NCBI RefSeq assembly: GCF_001644035.1
Contig: NZ_LUUG01000093.1
Location: 1 to 64,000, forward strand
Direction: 5' to 3'
Origin: Methylomonas methanica
GTDB taxonomy: Bacteria > Pseudomonadota > Gammaproteobacteria > Methylococcales > Methylomonadaceae
Length of the DNA: 64,000 nucleotides
Part shown: in pieces, positions 46,269 to 56,017 of the stretch
How the letters are laid out: the number at the start of each line of letters is the position of its first letter
How positions within the stretch are numbered: position 1 is the first letter of the stretch
The notes under the pieces: generated by a model
Told to the model about the DNA's origin: nothing
The model's database searches: none
What the model saw: only the letters and a program-made list of their open reading frames with translations
Made by a program: the position numbers and the translations under genes

Positions 46269-47590
46269 AGACATTACATATTTTCCATAATAGCGATTTG
46301 AAAAACGGGGTTGACAAAACCACCTGTACTTTGATGGTTGCTTTGAAAAAACTAGGCGTCGAACCAATCGCGGTGGTACCTAAAAGCGGTGATGTTACCG
46401 ACTATTTGCAATCTCAAGCGATTCGTTACTGGCTGATCCCGTATTCCTGCTGCGCCAGCCGAACAGAACGCGCGCAATTTAAGTTTTACGGAGATTCTTT
46501 CGCGCAATTGGACAGTTTAATTACGCTGATCCACCAAGAATCGCCGGACATTATTCACATCAACACGGGCCACTTGTTACACGCCGGGATTGCTGCCGCA
46601 CGCCAAAAAGTACCGGCCATTTGGCATATTCATGCACCGTTTGCGGAAGATTTGTGCCGCTATGAACCTACCGTTGGCGCTGGTGGTTACATCCATCTTT
46701 TAAAACAATTGAGCAGCCAAATCATCGGCGTATCCGCAGACGTCAGTAAATCGCTATCGAAGTATTTACCGCCGGACCGCATAAAAACCCTCTATAACGG
46801 CATCGACACCGAAGAGTTGGTTCAATCCGCCAAGTCGTCTTCAACCGATATTCGTGCCGAATTGGGTCTTTCCGCGGATGCCAATCTGGTGATCGGTGTC
46901 GGCCGCGTCTCAGCTCAAAAAGATTTTGCAGCTTTTGCCAGGATTGCCGCCAAGGTCAGCAAGCTTAAGCCCGATTGCTATTTCATTATCGCCGGCCCCA
47001 GGCAAGAGCCGGAGGCTATCCGCTTGTTGGAAGATGAAATCGCGCGAGGCCAATTAAGTAACAGATTATTTGTACTCGGACCGCGAGATGACATTGCCGC
47101 CTTGGCGGCACAAAGCACTATTTTTCTCTCCACGGCAATTTTCGAAGGTCAAGGCATTGCCGCGTTGGAGGCAATGGCTTTGGATACGCCTCCTGTGGCA
47201 ATGGCGTGTTCCGGACTGCGCGAGTGCATCGTTCACGAACATGACGGAATTCTGGTCGATCCGGGCGATGAAGATTCTGCCGCCATTGCTATAGTACGTC
47301 TGCTGGAGGATTCGGAGTTGGCGCGAAAACTCACTACTAACGCTCGCATATCGGTGGCTGAAAAGTTTTCCAGCCGCGAATATGCCAAGCAGTTTTTGAA
47401 AATTGCCGACGCAGCAATAGCATACGGTCCGGCTGCAATGTCGGATCAAGAGCTCGATTTACTGTCAGGATTATTAGGCCAAATTAACAACGCCCATCTG
47501 CGTTTATTAAATTTTGAACAACAAACCTTAGGTCAGCGTATAAAACGGATACTCTGGGAATTGCGTCAAAAGTTAAAAGTAAGAATCTGA
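46265..47590 (+). CDS. Family 4 glycosyltransferase
   Basis: GT-B retaining glycosyltransferase of 441 residues from ATG 46265, which overlaps the preceding TGA (ATGA) and gives the expected start MKTLHIFHNSDLKNGVDK. The C-terminal nucleotide-sugar half shows VIGVGRVSAQKDFAAF and the E-x7-E region FEGQGIAALEAMALDTPPVA. A longer frame from 46217 would overlap the previous gene by 52 bases and is not preferred. Confidence 0.9.
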   Translation: MKTLHIFHNSDLKNGVDKTTCTLMVALKKLGVEPIAVVPKSGDVTDYLQSQAIRYWLIPYSCCASRTERAQFKFYGDSFAQLDSLITLIHQESPDIIHINTGHLLHAGIAAARQKVPAIWHIHAPFAEDLCRYEPTVGAGGYIHLLKQLSSQIIGVSADVSKSLSKYLPPDRIKTLYNGIDTEELVQSAKSSSTDIRAELGLSADANLVIGVGRVSAQKDFAAFARIAAKVSKLKPDCYFIIAGPRQEPEAIRLLEDEIARGQLSNRLFVLGPRDDIAALAAQSTIFLSTAIFEGQGIAALEAMALDTPPVAMACSGLRECIVHEHDGILVDPGDEDSAAIAIVRLLEDSELARKLTTNARISVAEKFSSREYAKQFLKIADAAIAYGPAAMSDQELDLLSGLLGQINNAHLRLLNFEQQTLGQRIKRILWELRQKLKVRI

Positions 47591-47648
47591 CAAAATCTCT
47601 AATTGCCGTCATTACATTTAAGAAAACTCTGCACAAGTTAATTCATCT

Positions 47649-47715
47649 CATACCAGTTTTGATGAAAAGTGGTATGACGAGCTCACTGCGAACGAAATCA
47701 ATAACATATCGTTCG
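47649..47715. repeat. Two intergenic inverted repeats
   Basis: CATACCA/TGGTATG arms at 47649-47655 and 47670-47676 enclose a second TTTT/AAAA match; CGAACGA/TCGTTCG arms lie at 47689-47695 and 47709-47715. They lie in the 200-base gap between two glycosyltransferase genes. They could end the upstream transcript or be traces of a repeat element; no T-run is adjacent. Confidence 0.4.
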
Positions 47716-47816
47716 TCTTTATGCCCTTGTGGGTACTGAGCCGGTCAAAGGAATTAATCAGAACGTCCTTAAAATAAATTCCACGCAATTAATTGTTTAA
47801 TTTATGCGAGCATAGC

Positions 47817-48773
47817 GTGCAACAAGATACTGATATATCTCAATCAAAACCGCTTATTTCCGTGATCATGCCTTGTTATAACTCGGCACATGTCATTGAA
47901 ACAACCATCGGTAATCTATATCAGCAAACTTTCATGAGTTTTGAATTGATAGTGGTCGACGATGGTTCATCGGATAACTCTCTCGATATTTTGCAGAAAT
48001 TAGCCACGCAATATCAAAACCTGCAAATTATTTCCCAACAGAATAAGGGTCCCGGTCCGGCCCGTAATAGCGGATTAAAAGCTGCAACTGCGGAATTTAT
48101 AGCGTTCCTGGATTCTGACGATAGCTGGCATCCTGAGTTTTTAGCAAAGCTTTATCAAAAACTTACGAAAAACCCTGATTGTGTAATAGCCTACTGCGGC
48201 TGGCAAAATCTGGGCTTGAGCGCCGAACAATGTCAGCCTTATATTCCGCCCGATTATCAGGAAAATGATAAATTTGCGGTCTTATTGCGCAGCTGCCCTT
48301 GGCCGATTCATGCTGCGTTGACGCGAAAATCCGCCATCGATCAAGTTATGGGTTTTAACGAAAACTGGCTAACCGCAGAAGATTTCGATATGTGGGCTAG
48401 GATTGCAATGTTCGCCAATATTGTTCGCGTTCCTGAAGTATTGGCTTATTATCATCATCAACAAGGCGAACAAATTTCCGGAAACAGGCTTAGGGCAATA
48501 CTCAATCATTGGGGCGTGCAAAATGGCTTGCTGCGAGACTTTCCCGTAATAACAAAAACGCTGGGTAAAGCTAAAACTGATCTTTTGACAAAAGGCCAGT
48601 TATTGCAAAGAGCTTATGAGTTTTATTGGAAAAACGATTTACCTAGCGCCCATCATTTATTCAGAAAATCCTTGGGGATAGGCTATTTTGGCCTAAAAGA
48701 TTTAAAATATATTCTACCCAGTTTACTGCCGCTAACGCTTTACCAGACTCTGGTCAAACATATGCGGGGCTAA
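47817..48773 (+). CDS. Family 2 glycosyltransferase
   Basis: GT-A glycosyltransferase of about 318 residues from GTG 47817 (an upstream TTG at 47793 adds eight residues). Motifs LISVIMPCYNSAHVIETTI, FELIVVDDGSSDNSL and LDSDDSWHPEFL are standard, and TAEDFDMWARI is the usual acceptor-side acidic motif. It is the last glycosyltransferase of the locus, and similar in arrangement to the one at 36538. Confidence 0.9.
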   Translation: MQQDTDISQSKPLISVIMPCYNSAHVIETTIGNLYQQTFMSFELIVVDDGSSDNSLDILQKLATQYQNLQIISQQNKGPGPARNSGLKAATAEFIAFLDSDDSWHPEFLAKLYQKLTKNPDCVIAYCGWQNLGLSAEQCQPYIPPDYQENDKFAVLLRSCPWPIHAALTRKSAIDQVMGFNENWLTAEDFDMWARIAMFANIVRVPEVLAYYHHQQGEQISGNRLRAILNHWGVQNGLLRDFPVITKTLGKAKTDLLTKGQLLQRAYEFYWKNDLPSAHHLFRKSLGIGYFGLKDLKYILPSLLPLTLYQTLVKHMRG

Positions 48774-48826
48774 TTTCCCTTCCATCACCCATTCACACCT
48801 TCCCAGCCGAACAAGTCAAGACCGTC

Positions 48827-49756
48827 TTGAGCCAAAGCCATCAACTCTTATTTCGCATCCCATTCCACGCCATGGGCACCCAATGCGAGATCCAGTTGTT
48901 TGTCGCCGAAAACGAGCAGGCCAAAGGCATTGCCGAACTAGTAATCGCCGATGTTCAACGCCTGGAAGGCTTATATTCACGGTATAGGTGCGACAGTTTA
49001 CTATCGAGGATTAATAAGGTTGCAGCCAAAGGCGGCCGTATTACAGTCGATGAGGAAACAGCTGGATTACTGGATTATGCGGCGACTTGCTATCAACAAA
49101 GCGACGGCCTGTTCGATATAACTTCCGGAATTTTGCGGCAGGCTTGGCGTTTCGAATCCGGCCAGTTGCCTGATGACCAACTAATTAAAGCGTTATTGAA
49201 AAAAGTCGGGTGGCACAAGCTGCACTGGCGAGCGCCGGTATTGGAGTTTCGGCTGGCCGGCATGGAGCTGGATTTTGGCGGCATCGTCAAAGAATATGCC
49301 GTAGACCGAGCTGCGGCGATTGCGTGGAATGCCGGAGCTCGCCACGGCTTTATCAATCTTGGCGGCGACCTCCGGCTGATAGGTCCACGACCGGACGGCA
49401 CCCCTTGGCAAGTGGGCATCCATCATCCCCGCCAAAAACAGGCATTGGCAACTACTTTGGCACTGCATAACGGTGCAGTCGCCAGCAGCGGCGACTACGA
49501 ACGCTGCATTATCGTCAACGGCCAGCGCTACGGACACATCCTTAATCCTAAAACCGGCTGGCCGGTTCGGCATTTGGCATCCGTCAGCGTCGTCGGCGAA
49601 TTCTGCGTAGTGGCCGGCAGCGCGTCAACAATCGCCATGCTCAAGGAAGAACAAGGCCCGGACTGGCTGGAGCAGTTGGCATTACCCTATTTGTGGATAG
49701 ACGTGCACGGCAATTCCGGAGGCTCCCTAGCCGTTTCAGACTCAACAACACGCTAA
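48827..49756 (+). CDS. apbE: FAD:protein FMN transferase (ApbE family)
   Basis: 309-residue flavin transferase that attaches FMN covalently to threonine in target proteins such as NqrB/NqrC or RnfD/RnfG, usually in the periplasm. Motifs: HAMGTQCEIQLF near the start, DFGGIVKEYAVDRAAA, GFINLGGDLRLIG and HILNPKTGWPV. The start is TTG 48827; no signal peptide or lipobox is apparent, unlike exported ApbE, so a cytoplasmic form or a start error should be considered. No target flavoprotein is encoded nearby. Confidence 0.88.
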   Translation: MSQSHQLLFRIPFHAMGTQCEIQLFVAENEQAKGIAELVIADVQRLEGLYSRYRCDSLLSRINKVAAKGGRITVDEETAGLLDYAATCYQQSDGLFDITSGILRQAWRFESGQLPDDQLIKALLKKVGWHKLHWRAPVLEFRLAGMELDFGGIVKEYAVDRAAAIAWNAGARHGFINLGGDLRLIGPRPDGTPWQVGIHHPRQKQALATTLALHNGAVASSGDYERCIIVNGQRYGHILNPKTGWPVRHLASVSVVGEFCVVAGSASTIAMLKEEQGPDWLEQLALPYLWIDVHGNSGGSLAVSDSTTR

Positions 49757-50253
49757 GCTTTTATCCATTCCCGATGCGGCACAAACTCAATGCGCCTAAA
49801 CATACGGCATATCCCCTAGCACTACGGCATAAGCCTTAAAACCGGCATATCAGCATAACTCATACCCTCGGCAGGCCCCGTCGAATGCGAATTTATAATT
49901 GGCACATCTATTGCTATATCTACACAAAATAATAAAACACTATTTTGTTGCCCGCCTCGCCCAAGCGATCTCCGGCGTATCCACTAAAGACCCCGACCGA
50001 TTCAAGATTTTAATGAGCTACTCTAACCCTTTCTGGAAGAGAGGCTAGAGTGCTTTTTACCAGTCGTTAACAAGCTGCCACGGATGGCGGCGCCTTATTA
50101 ATCGGCCGGCCGCAATGCGGTCCGGCGACTCAAGAGCAGGAAAACATCAGAAAAAGATAATGGCGCGGTAGTTGTTAAGCTATACCGCAAGATGGGGGAT
50201 GTACGATACGCCCAGCCGTGCTGAATAGCCGCCGAGCTTCGCCACTCGGGCAA
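49757..50253. other. Non-coding gap between apbE and mdh
   Basis: About 500 bases without a convincing gene. CGGCATA occurs three times in near-phase, at 49805, 49825 and 49843 (spacing 20 and 18 bases). The rest is mixed, with an AT-rich stretch near 49915-49945 and a GC-rich stretch near 50085-50130 (CGGCCGGCCG). Both flanking genes point into it (apbE rightward, mdh leftward), so it holds their 3' ends. Confidence 0.5.
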
Positions 50254-51231
50254 TTAGAGCAAATGCTTGATCGCTTGCCGCTCTTCTTTTAACTCTACTT
50301 CGTTTTGACGCAATCTTGCCAAACCGAATTCGTTAAGGTCCAAGCCCTTAACAATATTGATCTGCCCATCGACGACGGTAACCGGGAAAGAGTAGACCAA
50401 TCCTTCCTCAATCCCGTAGCTGCCGTCGGATGCTACCGCCATACTCACCCAGTCACCAGGGTCGGTGCCGAACACCCATACCCGCATATGTTCAATTGCC
50501 GCATGCGCAGCAGACGCCGCGCTGGACTGGCCACGTACTTTGATAATTTCCGTACCGCGGTACTGCACGGTGGGAATAAATTCATCGACAAACCACGATT
50601 GCTCGACCAAGGACAACACATCCATACCCTTGACTTTGGCATGATGTAAATCAGGATATTGTGTACAGGAATGGTTACCCCAAATTGCAACGTTTTTCAC
50701 GTCTCTACTCAAAACGCCACATTTCTCGGCAACTTGGCTAATCGCGCGTTTATGATCCAGCATGGTCATCGCCGTAAAACATTCCGGCGCCAAATCCGGT
50801 GCGTTATTAATCGCGATTAGGGCGTTGGTGTTAGCCGGATTGCCAGTCACCAATACCTTGACATTGCGGCTGGCTACTTCATTCAGCGCCCGGCCTTGGG
50901 TGATAAAAATCTGCGCGTTATCCAATAACAAATCGCTGCGCAACATCCCCGGTCCGCGCGGCTTAGCGCCCACCAAAAAAGCATAATCGACGTTATCGAA
51001 TGCCACTTTCGGATCATCGGTAATGATGATTTTGTTGATCAGCGGAAACGCGCAATCATTCAACTCCATCACCACGCCTTGTAACTGCTTCATAGCTGGC
51101 GGAATTTCCAATAGACGCAACACGATAGGCTGATCTAGCCCCAGCAGCTCGCCGGACGCCAAATGGAATAACAAGGAATAACTAATCTGACCAGCTGCAC
51201 CTGTTACAGCAATATCGACGGGCGTTTTCAT
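50254..51231 (-). CDS. mdh: Malate dehydrogenase
   Basis: NAD-dependent oxidoreductase interconverting malate and oxaloacetate, 325 residues, type resembling the cytosolic-like bacterial MDH. Rossmann motif [14 protein letters not shown] at residues 9-22, substrate-binding region [21 protein letters not shown] and the catalytic histidine in [12 protein letters not shown]. Besides the TCA cycle it supplies the malate step of the serine cycle; location divergent to mtdA, gck and glyA supports that. AGAGGA lies just before the ATG in the minus sense. Confidence 0.95.
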   Translation of the reverse strand: MKTPVDIAVTGAAGQISYSLLFHLASGELLGLDQPIVLRLLEIPPAMKQLQGVVMELNDCAFPLINKIIITDDPKVAFDNVDYAFLVGAKPRGPGMLRSDLLLDNAQIFITQGRALNEVASRNVKVLVTGNPANTNALIAINNAPDLAPECFTAMTMLDHKRAISQVAEKCGVLSRDVKNVAIWGNHSCTQYPDLHHAKVKGMDVLSLVEQSWFVDEFIPTVQYRGTEIIKVRGQSSAASAAHAAIEHMRVWVFGTDPGDWVSMAVASDGSYGIEEGLVYSFPVTVVDGQINIVKGLDLNEFGLARLRQNEVELKEERQAIKHLL

Positions 51232-51378
51232 CTGCGTTCCTCTTTAATAATTGGATTCATCCACACCCGACTCAACGGCAGGCTTTTCCAATATGACATA
51301 AAGTTTTTGAGCAAACAATCTCTAATTCCAGCTTTCCAAAACCGGTTTGGATTCTGCGGCGAGGTAAATATTATTCTG

Positions 51379-51384
51379 TATAAT
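51379..51384 (+). promoter_or_regulatory. Candidate -10 box upstream of mtdA
   Basis: TATAAT preceded by TG lies 55 bases before the mtdA start in the region divergent to mdh. No good -35 element is at the proper spacing (best TTCTGC-like), so the assignment is tentative. Confidence 0.35.
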
Positions 51385-51438
51385 GCCCGCGGCTAACCTT
51401 CTCCCACCGGGCCACCATTTTTTATATCAGGTAGCTTA

Positions 51439-52296
51439 ATGAAAAAATTGTTATTCCAGTTCGACACCGACACCCACCCTTCGGCTTTCGACACCGTAGT
51501 CGCTTACGACGGCGGGGCGGACCATGTCATCGGTTACGGCAACATCACCCCCGACAACGTTGGCAGCTTGGTAGACGGTACGATCTTCACCCGCGCCCCC
51601 AAAGACAAAAAAAACACCGCGATTTTTATCGGCGGCAGCAATATCGAAGCCGGGCAGAGTTTACTTATTGCGGTGCAGAAGCATTTTTTTCCCGGCTTCC
51701 AAGTCTCGGTGATGCTGGACAGTAACGGCAGCAATACTACAGCCGCCGCCGCCGTTGCCAAATTGGGCAGCAGCGCTAACCTGGCCGGCAAAAAGGCCGT
51801 GGTGTTGGCCGGCACCGGTCCGGTCGGACAACGCGCAGCAGCGATGATGGCACTGGAGGGCGCGCAAGTCAGCATCACTTCTCGGCATATTTTTAACGCG
51901 GAGAAGGCTTGTTACGCGATGAAAAAGCGTTTTGGTGTTGACCTGACGCCCATGGAAGCAGCGGACTATGACAGTCGCGCCGCCGCGATTCAAGACGCCA
52001 ATATCGTTTTAGCTACCGGCGCCGCCGGCGTCGAACTCTTAAAACCGGAACACTGGCAAAACAATCCGCACCTGCAATTGTTGGCAGATGCCAACGCCAC
52101 TCCGCCGGTGGGGATTGGCGGTACCGACGTGCTGGATCGTGGCGAAGAACGACACGGCAAAATAGTGTGGGGAGCTATCGGCTTTGGTGCGTTAAAGCTG
52201 GCATTGCACCGCGCCTGCATCGCCAAACTGTTCGAAAGCAACAAGCAGGTGTTCGACGCGGAAATTATCTTCGCACTCGCTAAAGCCATGGCCTAA
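51439..52296 (+). CDS. mtdA: Methylene-tetrahydrofolate/methylene-tetrahydromethanopterin dehydrogenase (MtdA)
   Basis: NADP-dependent dehydrogenase oxidising methylene-H4F and methylene-H4MPT in methylotrophs, 285 residues. LLFQFDTDTHPSAFDTVVAY, YDGGADHVIGYGN and LDSNGSNTTAAAAV match MtdA; the nucleotide-binding loop is VVLAGTGPVGQRAAAMM. It resembles MtdA of Methylobacterium much more than the NAD-preferring MtdB, by my recollection of those sequences. The enzyme connects the formaldehyde branch to the serine cycle, and it begins the mtdA-gck-glyA run (17 and 24 base gaps). A TATAAT lies 55 bases upstream. Confidence 0.92.
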   Translation: MKKLLFQFDTDTHPSAFDTVVAYDGGADHVIGYGNITPDNVGSLVDGTIFTRAPKDKKNTAIFIGGSNIEAGQSLLIAVQKHFFPGFQVSVMLDSNGSNTTAAAAVAKLGSSANLAGKKAVVLAGTGPVGQRAAAMMALEGAQVSITSRHIFNAEKACYAMKKRFGVDLTPMEAADYDSRAAAIQDANIVLATGAAGVELLKPEHWQNNPHLQLLADANATPPVGIGGTDVLDRGEERHGKIVWGAIGFGALKLALHRACIAKLFESNKQVFDAEIIFALAKAMA

Positions 52297-52313
52297 GGCG
52301 CTGCAGAATCGTT

Positions 52314-53669
52314 ATGTCCGCCGTCCAGCCAAGTGCGCGCGAACATGCAGCCGCCATTTTTCAAGCGGGTGTCGCTGCCGCAGATCCGCATCTTGCCGTC
52401 AGGCACTTTCTTAAAGCCGATAGCGAACTTTTACATATTGGTTCTCCGCAAACCGGCTATCGCAGCGGCGATTGGCGGCGCATTCATCTGATCGCCTTCG
52501 GTAAGGCGGCCTGCGCCATGGCCGATGCAGCGCAAGCCAGCATCCCGGAGGCTTGGTTTGCCGGCAAAGGCATGGTCGTGACCAACTACGACAACATTGA
52601 TGTCGTCGAGAATTGCCAAGTGTTCGGCGCCGGCCATCCGCTGCCGGACGCGGCCGGCTTGCACGCGGCAAAAACCCTTGCCACCCGCTTGAGCGACGCC
52701 AACCCCGGCGAACTGGTGTTGGTACTGATTTCCGGCGGCGGCTCGGCACTGCTGCCCTACCCGGCCGCAGGCATCAATCTGGCGGAAAAAATCCTCACCA
52801 CCCAGTTATTGCTGGCCTCGGGCGCTACCATCAATCAAATCAATTGCGTCCGTAAGCATCTATCGCAACTTAAAGGCGGTGGCCTGGCCCGATTTGCCGC
52901 ACCCGCCGACTTGCATGCACTGATTCTATCGGACGTCCTTGATAACGATTTGAGCGCTATCGCCAGCGGTCCCACCGTCGCCGACGACACCACCTTCGCT
53001 GACGCTGTCGCCGTTCTGGAATCATTCGGTATCTGGCAGAAAACACCGCCCAGCGTGCAAAACCATCTTCAACAAGGTGTCCAAGGCTTACACATCGAAA
53101 CGCCGAAAAGCGGTGACCCGATCTTCCACCACACCAGCCACACCTTGGTGGGCAGCAATGCCACCAGCGTTGATGCCGCAATGGATAAGGCAATCAACTT
53201 GGGTTATCAAACCCGGCTTTACAGCAAACAATTATGCGGCGAAGCGCGTTTGGTAGCCGAGCAACTGGCTCTTCATGCACTTACATTGGCAACCGACACA
53301 ACACAACCCTTAGCCCTGATCGCCGGCGGCGAAACCACCGTCACCTTAACAGGCACAGGCAAAGGTGGCCGCAATCAGGAAATGGCGCTAGCCTTCGCGC
53401 TGGCTGCGGAAAAATATGGCCTGAATAACGCGTGGACGTTTTTAAGCGGCGGCACTGACGGCCGCGACGGCCCTACCGATGCTGCCGGCGGCATCGTGGA
53501 TAACGACACTTTGCAGCGCATGCGCGACGCGGCTCTCGACCCGGACGCCATGCTGAACGATAATAACGCCTATCCGGCCCTCAAAGCCGCCAACGATTTA
53601 CTACGCTGCGGCGCAACCGGCACCAATGTCGCCGATCTGCAAATTCTGCTGCTGCACCCCGACGCATAA
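52314..53669 (+). CDS. gck: Glycerate 2-kinase (MOFRL family)
   Basis: Kinase converting glycerate to 2-phosphoglycerate in the serine cycle, 451 residues. N-terminal GckA domain with IAFGKAACAMADAA, GAGHPLPDAAGL and LVLISGGGSALL; C-terminal MOFRL domain with GGETTVTLTGTGKGGRNQE and FLSGGTDGRDGPTDAAG. Position between mtdA and glyA makes the serine-cycle role secure. Family size is about 430-450 residues, so complete. Confidence 0.94.
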   Translation: MSAVQPSAREHAAAIFQAGVAAADPHLAVRHFLKADSELLHIGSPQTGYRSGDWRRIHLIAFGKAACAMADAAQASIPEAWFAGKGMVVTNYDNIDVVENCQVFGAGHPLPDAAGLHAAKTLATRLSDANPGELVLVLISGGGSALLPYPAAGINLAEKILTTQLLLASGATINQINCVRKHLSQLKGGGLARFAAPADLHALILSDVLDNDLSAIASGPTVADDTTFADAVAVLESFGIWQKTPPSVQNHLQQGVQGLHIETPKSGDPIFHHTSHTLVGSNATSVDAAMDKAINLGYQTRLYSKQLCGEARLVAEQLALHALTLATDTTQPLALIAGGETTVTLTGTGKGGRNQEMALAFALAAEKYGLNNAWTFLSGGTDGRDGPTDAAGGIVDNDTLQRMRDAALDPDAMLNDNNAYPALKAANDLLRCGATGTNVADLQILLLHPDA

Positions 53670-53693
53670 CCCGACCCCTATTGAGGAGACCAC

Positions 53694-54953
53694 ATGTTTA
53701 GCACATCGATGACCATTGAAGGTTTTGATAACGAATTATTCCAGGCCATGGAACAGGAACGGCAACGTCAGGAAGACCATATCGAACTAATCGCCTCTGA
53801 AAACTACGCCAGCCCCCGCGTTTTGGAAGCACAAGGATCGCTGTTGACCAACAAATACGCGGAAGGTTATCCGGAAAAGCGCTATTACGGCGGCTGCGAA
53901 TATGTGGACATCGTCGAACAGTTGGCGATCGATCGCGCCAAAGAACTGTTCGGCGCCGACTATGCCAATGTGCAGCCACACTCCGGTTCGCAAGCGAATA
54001 TGGCCGTGTTCATGTCGCTAATCCAACCCGGCGACACCATTCTGGGTTTGAGCCTGGCAGATGGCGGCCATTTAACCCACGGCGCCAAACCCAATTTCTC
54101 CGGCAAAATCTACAACGCCATCCAATACGGCTTAAATAAAGACACCGGCGAAATCGATTACGAGCAAGTCGAAGCGCTGGCTTTGGAACACAAACCTAAA
54201 CTCATCATCGCGGGCTTCTCAGCGTATTCGCGCATTTGGGACTGGCAACGCTTCCGCGACATCGCCGATAAAGTCGGCGCTTATCTGGTGGTGGACATGG
54301 CCCATGTCGCCGGCTTGGTTGCGGCCGGTTTGTACCCCAATCCCGTGCCTATCGCCGACGTGGTCACCAGCACCACCCACAAATCCCTGCGCGGCCCGCG
54401 CGGCGGCTTGATTTTGTGCAAGAGCAATCCGGATCTGGAAAAAAAGATCAACTCCAACATCTTCCCTGGCATACAGGGCGGCCCGCTGATGCACGTTATC
54501 GCCGCCAAAGCCGTAGCCTTTAAAGAGGCCATGACCCCGGAATTTAAAACCTACCAACAACAAGTAGTCAAAAACGCCCAAGCTATGGCGGAAGTGTTTA
54601 TTCAACGCGGTTTTGACGTGGTCTCCGGCGGCACCGACAACCATTTGATGTTGGTGTCTTTAATCCCCAAAGGCATCACCGGCAAAGCCGCCGACGCCGC
54701 CTTGGGCCGCGCGCACATCACCGTCAACAAAAACGCCGTCCCCAACGACCCGCAATCGCCATTCGTCACCAGCGGCATTCGCGTCGGCACACCGGCCCCT
54801 ACCTCTCGCGGCTTCAAGGAAGATGAAGTTCGCCAAGTCGCGCATTTAATGTGCGATGTGATGGATAACATTGAAGATGAGAGCGTGATTGATGCGGTTA
54901 GGGAAAAAGTGCATTTGTTGTGCGCGCGGTTTCCGGTTTATGCAGCGGCTTAG
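53694..54953 (+). CDS. glyA: Serine hydroxymethyltransferase
   Basis: PLP enzyme making serine from glycine and methylene-H4F, 419 residues. Residues [19 protein letters not shown], the pyridoxal lysine in [14 protein letters not shown] and [13 protein letters not shown] are all present. In this cluster it provides the entry of C1 units into the serine cycle. GAGGAG lies 8 bases before the ATG. No second glyA is seen in the window, so it may also serve general metabolism. Confidence 0.96.
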   Translation: MFSTSMTIEGFDNELFQAMEQERQRQEDHIELIASENYASPRVLEAQGSLLTNKYAEGYPEKRYYGGCEYVDIVEQLAIDRAKELFGADYANVQPHSGSQANMAVFMSLIQPGDTILGLSLADGGHLTHGAKPNFSGKIYNAIQYGLNKDTGEIDYEQVEALALEHKPKLIIAGFSAYSRIWDWQRFRDIADKVGAYLVVDMAHVAGLVAAGLYPNPVPIADVVTSTTHKSLRGPRGGLILCKSNPDLEKKINSNIFPGIQGGPLMHVIAAKAVAFKEAMTPEFKTYQQQVVKNAQAMAEVFIQRGFDVVSGGTDNHLMLVSLIPKGITGKAADAALGRAHITVNKNAVPNDPQSPFVTSGIRVGTPAPTSRGFKEDEVRQVAHLMCDVMDNIEDESVIDAVREKVHLLCARFPVYAAA

Positions 54954-55094
54954 CATTCCGACATAGACTCAAGGTATCCATTTATTCATCCCATAGCCAG
55001 ATGTCGTTTTTTGGAATTTTGACTATTCTTTGCCCGTTGGCTTAAAAGAACCCATACCTTAGTCTAAAACCTAGCCTTTCAGATCATAGTAATC

Positions 55095-56003
55095 ATGTTT
55101 TATTCAATTAAAGATAAGTTAAACAGATACCGGTTTTCTTACACGTGTAGACAGGTGTTCAATACGGCCCCGGTTACTGCCGGCACAGACCAACCGGTAG
55201 CAGTATTGACCCAGTTACAGCACAAAGATCTGACTATGTTTCTGGTGGCTATTAAAACTTTCGCAAACAAAGTGCCGTTAGCCAAAATATTTATCATCAA
55301 CGATGGTAGCCTGACAGCGGCCGATCAGGCATTGCTTCGCAGTCACTTGCCGATAGCTGACATTCACGACCGTACGCAATTTTCCGCAGCCGGTTGCCCA
55401 TCGGGTGGCTGCTGGGAAAGGCTATTGGCCATTGCTGATTTTGTTAAAGACTATTTTGTCATCCAACTCGACAGCGACACTCTGACATTGGCGGATATGC
55501 CCGAAGTAAACGAGTGCATAGCCACAAATACCGGCTTCGTAATTGGCACTTGGGACAATCAAGAAATAGAAAGCATGACGGTTTCCTCCGAAAGAGTACA
55601 AAAAAATAACGCGCCGACTATGGATTCGCACGTGCAGATGCTTGCGGAGTCGCGATTTATAAACCTTGATGATTGTGAAAACTTACGGTACGTCAGAGGC
55701 TGTGCTGGTTTTTCAGGCTTTCCGAAGGCATCTTTCGATAAACAATTTATCGTCGACTTCTCGCAGAAAATTGAAAAAGAAATTGGCGCCAAATGGCACC
55801 AATGGGGTAGCGAGCAAGTAATGTCCAATGTGGTGGTGGCAAATCTTGATAAATCCATAGTTTTACCGCACCCCAAATATACTGACTGCGGCAAAATGAA
55901 AATCCCCGGAACTTGCTTTGTACACTTTATCGGCGAATGCCGGTTTAAAACATCTCGCTACGCCGATTTGGCAAAAAATGCGATCCAGGCGTTATTGGGA
56001 TGA
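55095..56003 (+). CDS. GT-A-like protein of unknown function, cysteine-rich
   Basis: 302 residues, no family I recognise with certainty. A GT-A-like start (VAVLTQLQHKDLTMFLVAIKTF, then IFIINDGSLTAADQALLRS) and a QLDSDTLTL motif resembling a DXD metal site suggest a glycosyltransferase-like fold. About ten cysteines are present, including AAGCPSGGCWERLL and YVRGCAGFSG. It is a single gene between glyA and an HNH gene, outside the exopolysaccharide operon. Could be a glycosyltransferase-like enzyme with unknown acceptor. Confidence 0.7.
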   Translation: MFYSIKDKLNRYRFSYTCRQVFNTAPVTAGTDQPVAVLTQLQHKDLTMFLVAIKTFANKVPLAKIFIINDGSLTAADQALLRSHLPIADIHDRTQFSAAGCPSGGCWERLLAIADFVKDYFVIQLDSDTLTLADMPEVNECIATNTGFVIGTWDNQEIESMTVSSERVQKNNAPTMDSHVQMLAESRFINLDDCENLRYVRGCAGFSGFPKASFDKQFIVDFSQKIEKEIGAKWHQWGSEQVMSNVVVANLDKSIVLPHPKYTDCGKMKIPGTCFVHFIGECRFKTSRYADLAKNAIQALLG

Positions 56004-56017
56004 GGTTGTCCGATTGA

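Noticed and set aside
49805..49849. Possible CRISPR-like array from the phased CGGCATA units
   Set aside because: Only seven bases are shared and only three copies exist; no leader or cas genes.
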